Shown: positions 19,679 through 22,848 of the stretch, in pieces
How positions within the stretch are numbered: the first letter of the stretch is position 1
How the letters are laid out: each line of letters starts with the position of its first letter
Source of the DNA: Pleurotus djamor
Lineage: Eukaryota > Basidiomycota > Agaricomycetes > Agaricales > Pleurotaceae
DNA length: 22,848 bases
Direction: 5' to 3'
NCBI GenBank assembly: GCA_029747585.1
Contig: JAPEVF010000714.1
Coordinates: 1-22,848, forward strand
The notes under the pieces: generated by a model
What the model saw: the letters and a program-made list of their open reading frames with translations, nothing else
The model's database searches: none
What the model was told of the DNA's origin: nothing
Position numbers and translations under genes: made by a program

Positions 19679-21672
19679 CTACAAGCGAGCAACGAATAGC
19701 CCCGGTTCTCCAGGGAGGCTCCCATGAACAGGCAAGCTTTGAGTAAACTTCTCCCATCGATCGTCAGAAACGATTGGCGCCGTGATTCCGTCATCTTGGC
19801 CTAGGAGATTGAGCAGATCGTCGAGTCGGGGAAGCAGCCGAGTAATCGACTCTATCTCCAGCTTTCTTTGGTCGAGTACGGAGAGTCCACCCCTCTCAGT
19901 GTACCATCCGGGATCTTGTTTGAAACAGTGAGAGACGTAGAGGTTGACAAGGTCTTCGTCTATATGATCCTTTCGGGCGGATTCGTAAGCGATTCGGTGC
20001 CCGATGGCCTCAAGCAATGGTTGGCATCGTGGGAGGACCCATTTTTCGAACTCCTCGCTGCGGTGGTGAGCCATGGTAAAAAGTTTCTCCCGAAGTTCTT
20101 GGATCATTGCATCTTCGTGTTGAGCTAGCATTGAATCAGGCTCCGATGCGGGAGGCAGCTCGATTCTGCTAAGCACGATCTCTATGGCAAAGCCTATAAA
20201 GATAGGTCAGAACGCCAGCCGTTTCGATAACAAAGTCTGACGACTTACGGATGGATAAGGCAAGGACATCCCCTTCTGCGATACTCGCGCCTCGGAGATT
20301 GTTCTAGCATGAAATTAATTGTAAGCCACTTTCTGAAAGGCTGAGATATGTCCTTACAAAGGCCGTAGTGATCTGGTTGTAACCGAAGATACCCTGCGCA
20401 CCACATCGCTCGCTCAATGTGAGAAAGGTCGACTGCGTCTGGGGAATGAAAACGGCCTTAGCGATGGCTGCTATACAGTGACGCAAGCCGGAACTGCAAT
20501 CGGGGCTAGTGAAAATGGCGATGCAAGTTTTGATACATGACTCCAAGACCAATGCCTGGGCGATCGCGGTAAGGATAGGGGCATGTTGAGTGGGAAAGGT
20601 GATGATTGCTCGAGGAAGACGAGTGCTAGCATCCGTCACACGTCGACGTTTGCTATACTGGGCGACAATACGGGCTACTCGCTTGATTCCAGGGACGCAG
20701 ACAGCTGCCATTGACAGAGACCCGATGACAACGCGGTCAATGCTCGAGAAGAAGACAGTCCGAGGGTCTTTGGGCTTCTTGGTCGTCCCAAGGAGAGCAT
20801 CCTGGGGTAGACGAACATGGTAGAAAGAGGTGATGCAGTGCTCCAGATAGTGCGATCCTCCTCTCTGAGGTAGAACCCTACAAGCAAACACTAAGTCACT
20901 GATAATTCCGGAAGCAGACTAAGCTCACTGGGATACAATGCCTGGAGACATTCTCAGACCGTCATTAAGCGAGACTATAAAAGGCCTAACGCCGCGATCC
21001 TCTCCACTGACAAGGAGGCGAGCAAAGACAACAGCAATGGTAGGGATGCCACAAGGAGAAGTCGGCGGCATAAATCTGAAAACAGGTTAGTCATCAGCTA
21101 GTTCGTGAACGATGCATACGGACATACTTTGCTGCCTTGGGGTGGGGCGTGTTCAATATGAAGCTACCGTCTTCTTGCATGACAGCCTCGGTTTCAAGAT
21201 TAATTGCATCGAGACCATGTCCGACCTCAGTCAGACAGAACTGCCCGCTGAAATGCCAATCAGAGTGATCCTGGCTGAGGGGGCAGCAAATGCTTACGCT
21301 ATTCTATAGGCGAGTAGGTCACGGAGGATGCTTGATAGGTCCTTCCTCCCTTGCGCGTGGTTGACTATGGTACCACAGCACAAGTTGAAGTGGATCGCAA
21401 GGAGCGCAGCTGTGGCCCCGTCTGAGATCAAGACGGGGTCGCGCTGCAAGTCCCAGTACTTCTGTGTTGGCAGGAGTATGTCGTTGACGGAGAAGGCTGA
21501 CATAGGTATCGATCAATGAATGATCACACTGAAGGGGGTGGGTCCTACCGTAAAGCTTTGCGATGGCTTGGGCACGCCTATAGGAGAGCCGTAATTGCTG
21601 CAGGGGGGAAAGATCGTCGGTGGAGCGTTGGAACAGAGATGTCCGAAGAAGTTGATTGGAATCTATACTCAT
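19679..21672 (-). CDS. Acyl-CoA oxidase/dehydrogenase-like flavoprotein, copy B
   Basis: Seven exons in transcript order: 21672-21549, 21496-21298, 21247-21128, 21075-20929, 20877-20358, 20303-20249, 20193-19679, giving 559 aa. It is the tandem paralogue of copy A: the same exon lengths (124, 199, 120, 147, 520, 55, 515 nt) and intron phases, and about two-thirds residue identity by eye in the last exon. It keeps QFCLTEVGHG, KAAKFMPPTSP, CGAQG and the putative catalytic Glu380 in IAEGD. The last ten residues differ from copy A except at the very end: GEPGLFVARL finishes with ARL, another PTS1-consensus tripeptide. Peroxisomal acyl-CoA oxidation is therefore the favoured role. Introns are 50-55 bp and do not resemble those of copy A, so the duplication is not recent. 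The start MSIDSNQLL is the first ATG of the open frame that fits the family. Confidence 0.86.
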
Positions 21673-22226
21673 GATGCGAAGGCAAAATAGAGAGCTGGGG
21701 AGTAGTGAAGCAACATCTATAACAAGGTAGCTTTAATAGTCTTTTTTGGGCACACAGACAGCACATAGAGATGAAATTTTCGAGTTTATCACCAGCCACC
21801 TTCGTCGGACAGCATCGATCGAGGCGTACTCGGTTCCGAAAATGTTGAGGAATTGTCGTCATTCTCCCTGTACATTAGCGTGTCGTCCTCGAGGAAATAG
21901 ATCCTTTAAAATTCGACTGATAAGCTAACATGTTGAAATTAAAACCGAATGATGCTACTTACGGCAAGGACGGGGTTGTCGAGGATTGTCCCTGTCACCA
22001 CACTGTGCACACGAACCGAAGAGCTCGGCTATCAGGCTTGCGGAGGTATCATCGACTCTAGGAAGGATAAGTGAGGCAGTCAAGACGTGCGGAATCATTA
22101 CTAAAACAAGTGACAATGTGTCGGAGGGGCGAGTAACTACTAGTATAGACGATTCAGNAAAAAAGATCAGAATGAAGGAAACCTTTTATTAACAGTCCAA
22201 GATACATAGAAAGTAGTGTCGTATCT
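21673..22226. other. Spacer between copy B and the alpha-COP gene
   Basis: About 550 bp with the copy B promoter and the alpha-COP 3' flank. No gene, RNA or repeat was recognised. One ambiguous base lies at 22158 beside a run of A. Open frames here are short and lack domain-like content. Confidence 0.55.
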
Positions 22227-22848
22227 TTACCAGGGTGCTGGTAGACCAGACGCCGTCGCCCCGATCTCCGTAAGTTGTGTGAGAGGGTCGAGTTGACCCT
22301 TATATTGAGGATGGAACGAGGCATTAGTGTATGGGCAGTGAACCATCGGCGATCCCTTATATATCGGGGTGTATGAGGCGGCACAGATCTCGAACTGTGT
22401 GAATTCGTCGTAGGTGATCTCAACAGCATTTCTCGGGTTGCGCTCTCCGGCTGCAATTTGTTGACGGGCCTAGGACGTAGCTCTGAAGTTAGTCACGTCC
22501 GATAGATCAACACTATAACTTACCGCTGCGACAGCCTTAGGGTCTGGTTTGAGCTCAAGAACACGGCGAGCCATTCGAGCAGCGTGTGCTTGGTTGTTAG
22601 CCTTCGCGAACACACGCATGGCCTGGCGGAGGGCGATTTGCAAGTGAGGAGGTTGGAGTTGACAGTGGGTGAAGTAGGCAGCCAGCTCGAGGTTCCGTTG
22701 AACATTGTCAGGTTCTTGCTCCGCCACCCGTCTACGCTCTAGCTCAATGCTTACACCAAGCAGATACTCACGCGCAGCGGTGACAGCATCGCGCCACTAG
22801 GAAGGGTTCAACATCAGGTACGATGGATGAAGACTGGAACTGACCTGC
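22227..22848 (-). CDS. COP1: Coatomer subunit alpha (alpha-COP), C-terminal part, cut by the window edge
   Basis: The last exons of a minus-strand gene that continues beyond the right edge: the final 4 nt of one exon (22845-22848), a 273-nt exon (22796-22524) and the terminal exon 22469-22227, with introns of 48 and 54 bp. The 171 readable codons carry the alpha-COP C-terminal domain: [54 protein letters not shown], then [30 protein letters not shown] and a terminal GLPAPW. This domain binds epsilon-COP in the COPI coat, which drives retrograde Golgi-to-ER transport; the N-terminal WD40 propellers would lie outside. Conservation is high and there are no breaks. The symbol follows yeast usage (COP1/RET1). 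Confidence 0.93.

Noticed and set aside
21746..22192. Possible small plus-strand gene between copy B and alpha-COP
   Set aside because: Only short frames, no conserved motif, and the interval is needed as a promoter and 3' flank for the two minus-strand genes.
1..22848. CRISPR arrays, bacterial operons, rRNA or prophage-like content
   Set aside because: The genes are intron-rich and fungal; no direct-repeat arrays or RNA genes were seen.

Overview
The window is a gene-dense stretch of a fungal nuclear genome, most probably a mushroom-forming basidiomycete (Agaricomycetes). The reasons are many short spliceosomal introns (about 49-165 bp, mostly 50-70 bp, GT..AG), the protein families present (a basidiomycete-type microsomal P450, a HET-domain protein, a very long proline/serine-rich LIM protein) and short intergenic gaps. 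All gene models below were assembled by hand by joining exons across consensus splice sites. The total coding length of every complete model is divisible by three, except that two genes each carry one ambiguous base 'n' that has to be left out to keep frame.

Layout. 1-2315: a cytochrome P450 (+). 2316-3783: gene-free spacer. 3784-6830: RRG9/neugrin-like mitochondrial protein (-), divergent from a coactosin/ADF-type actin-binding protein (+), then a spermidine/spermine N-acetyltransferase-like GNAT gene (-). 7086-7815: beta subunit of the nascent polypeptide-associated complex (+), divergent from the GNAT gene. 7816-9034: gene-free. 9035-22848: an all-minus-strand block with a HET-domain protein, a 1559-residue paxillin-like triple-LIM protein, two tandem acyl-CoA oxidase-like paralogues and the 3' end of the alpha-COP (coatomer) gene, which runs off the right edge.

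Most genes are housekeeping genes that need not act together: respiration (RRG9), actin (coactosin, LIM protein), polyamines (GNAT), co-translational folding (NAC-beta) and Golgi traffic (alpha-COP). The accessory part is the P450, the HET protein and the duplicated acyl-CoA oxidase-like pair. No system of a clearly new kind stands out. The observations most worth following are: (i) the paralogues have identical exon lengths in all seven exons, and both end in a PTS1-type peroxisomal tripeptide on otherwise different tails; (ii) a five-fold P-x-G-W-[RK]-[ST]-[ST] motif array lies in the disordered arm of the LIM protein; (iii) the LIM2 domain carries an enlarged acidic loop; (iv) the P450 has altered heme-loop and I-helix residues; (v) the HET gene begins about 660 bp upstream of the longest ORF, and a stopless 57-bp intron cuts the core HET motif.
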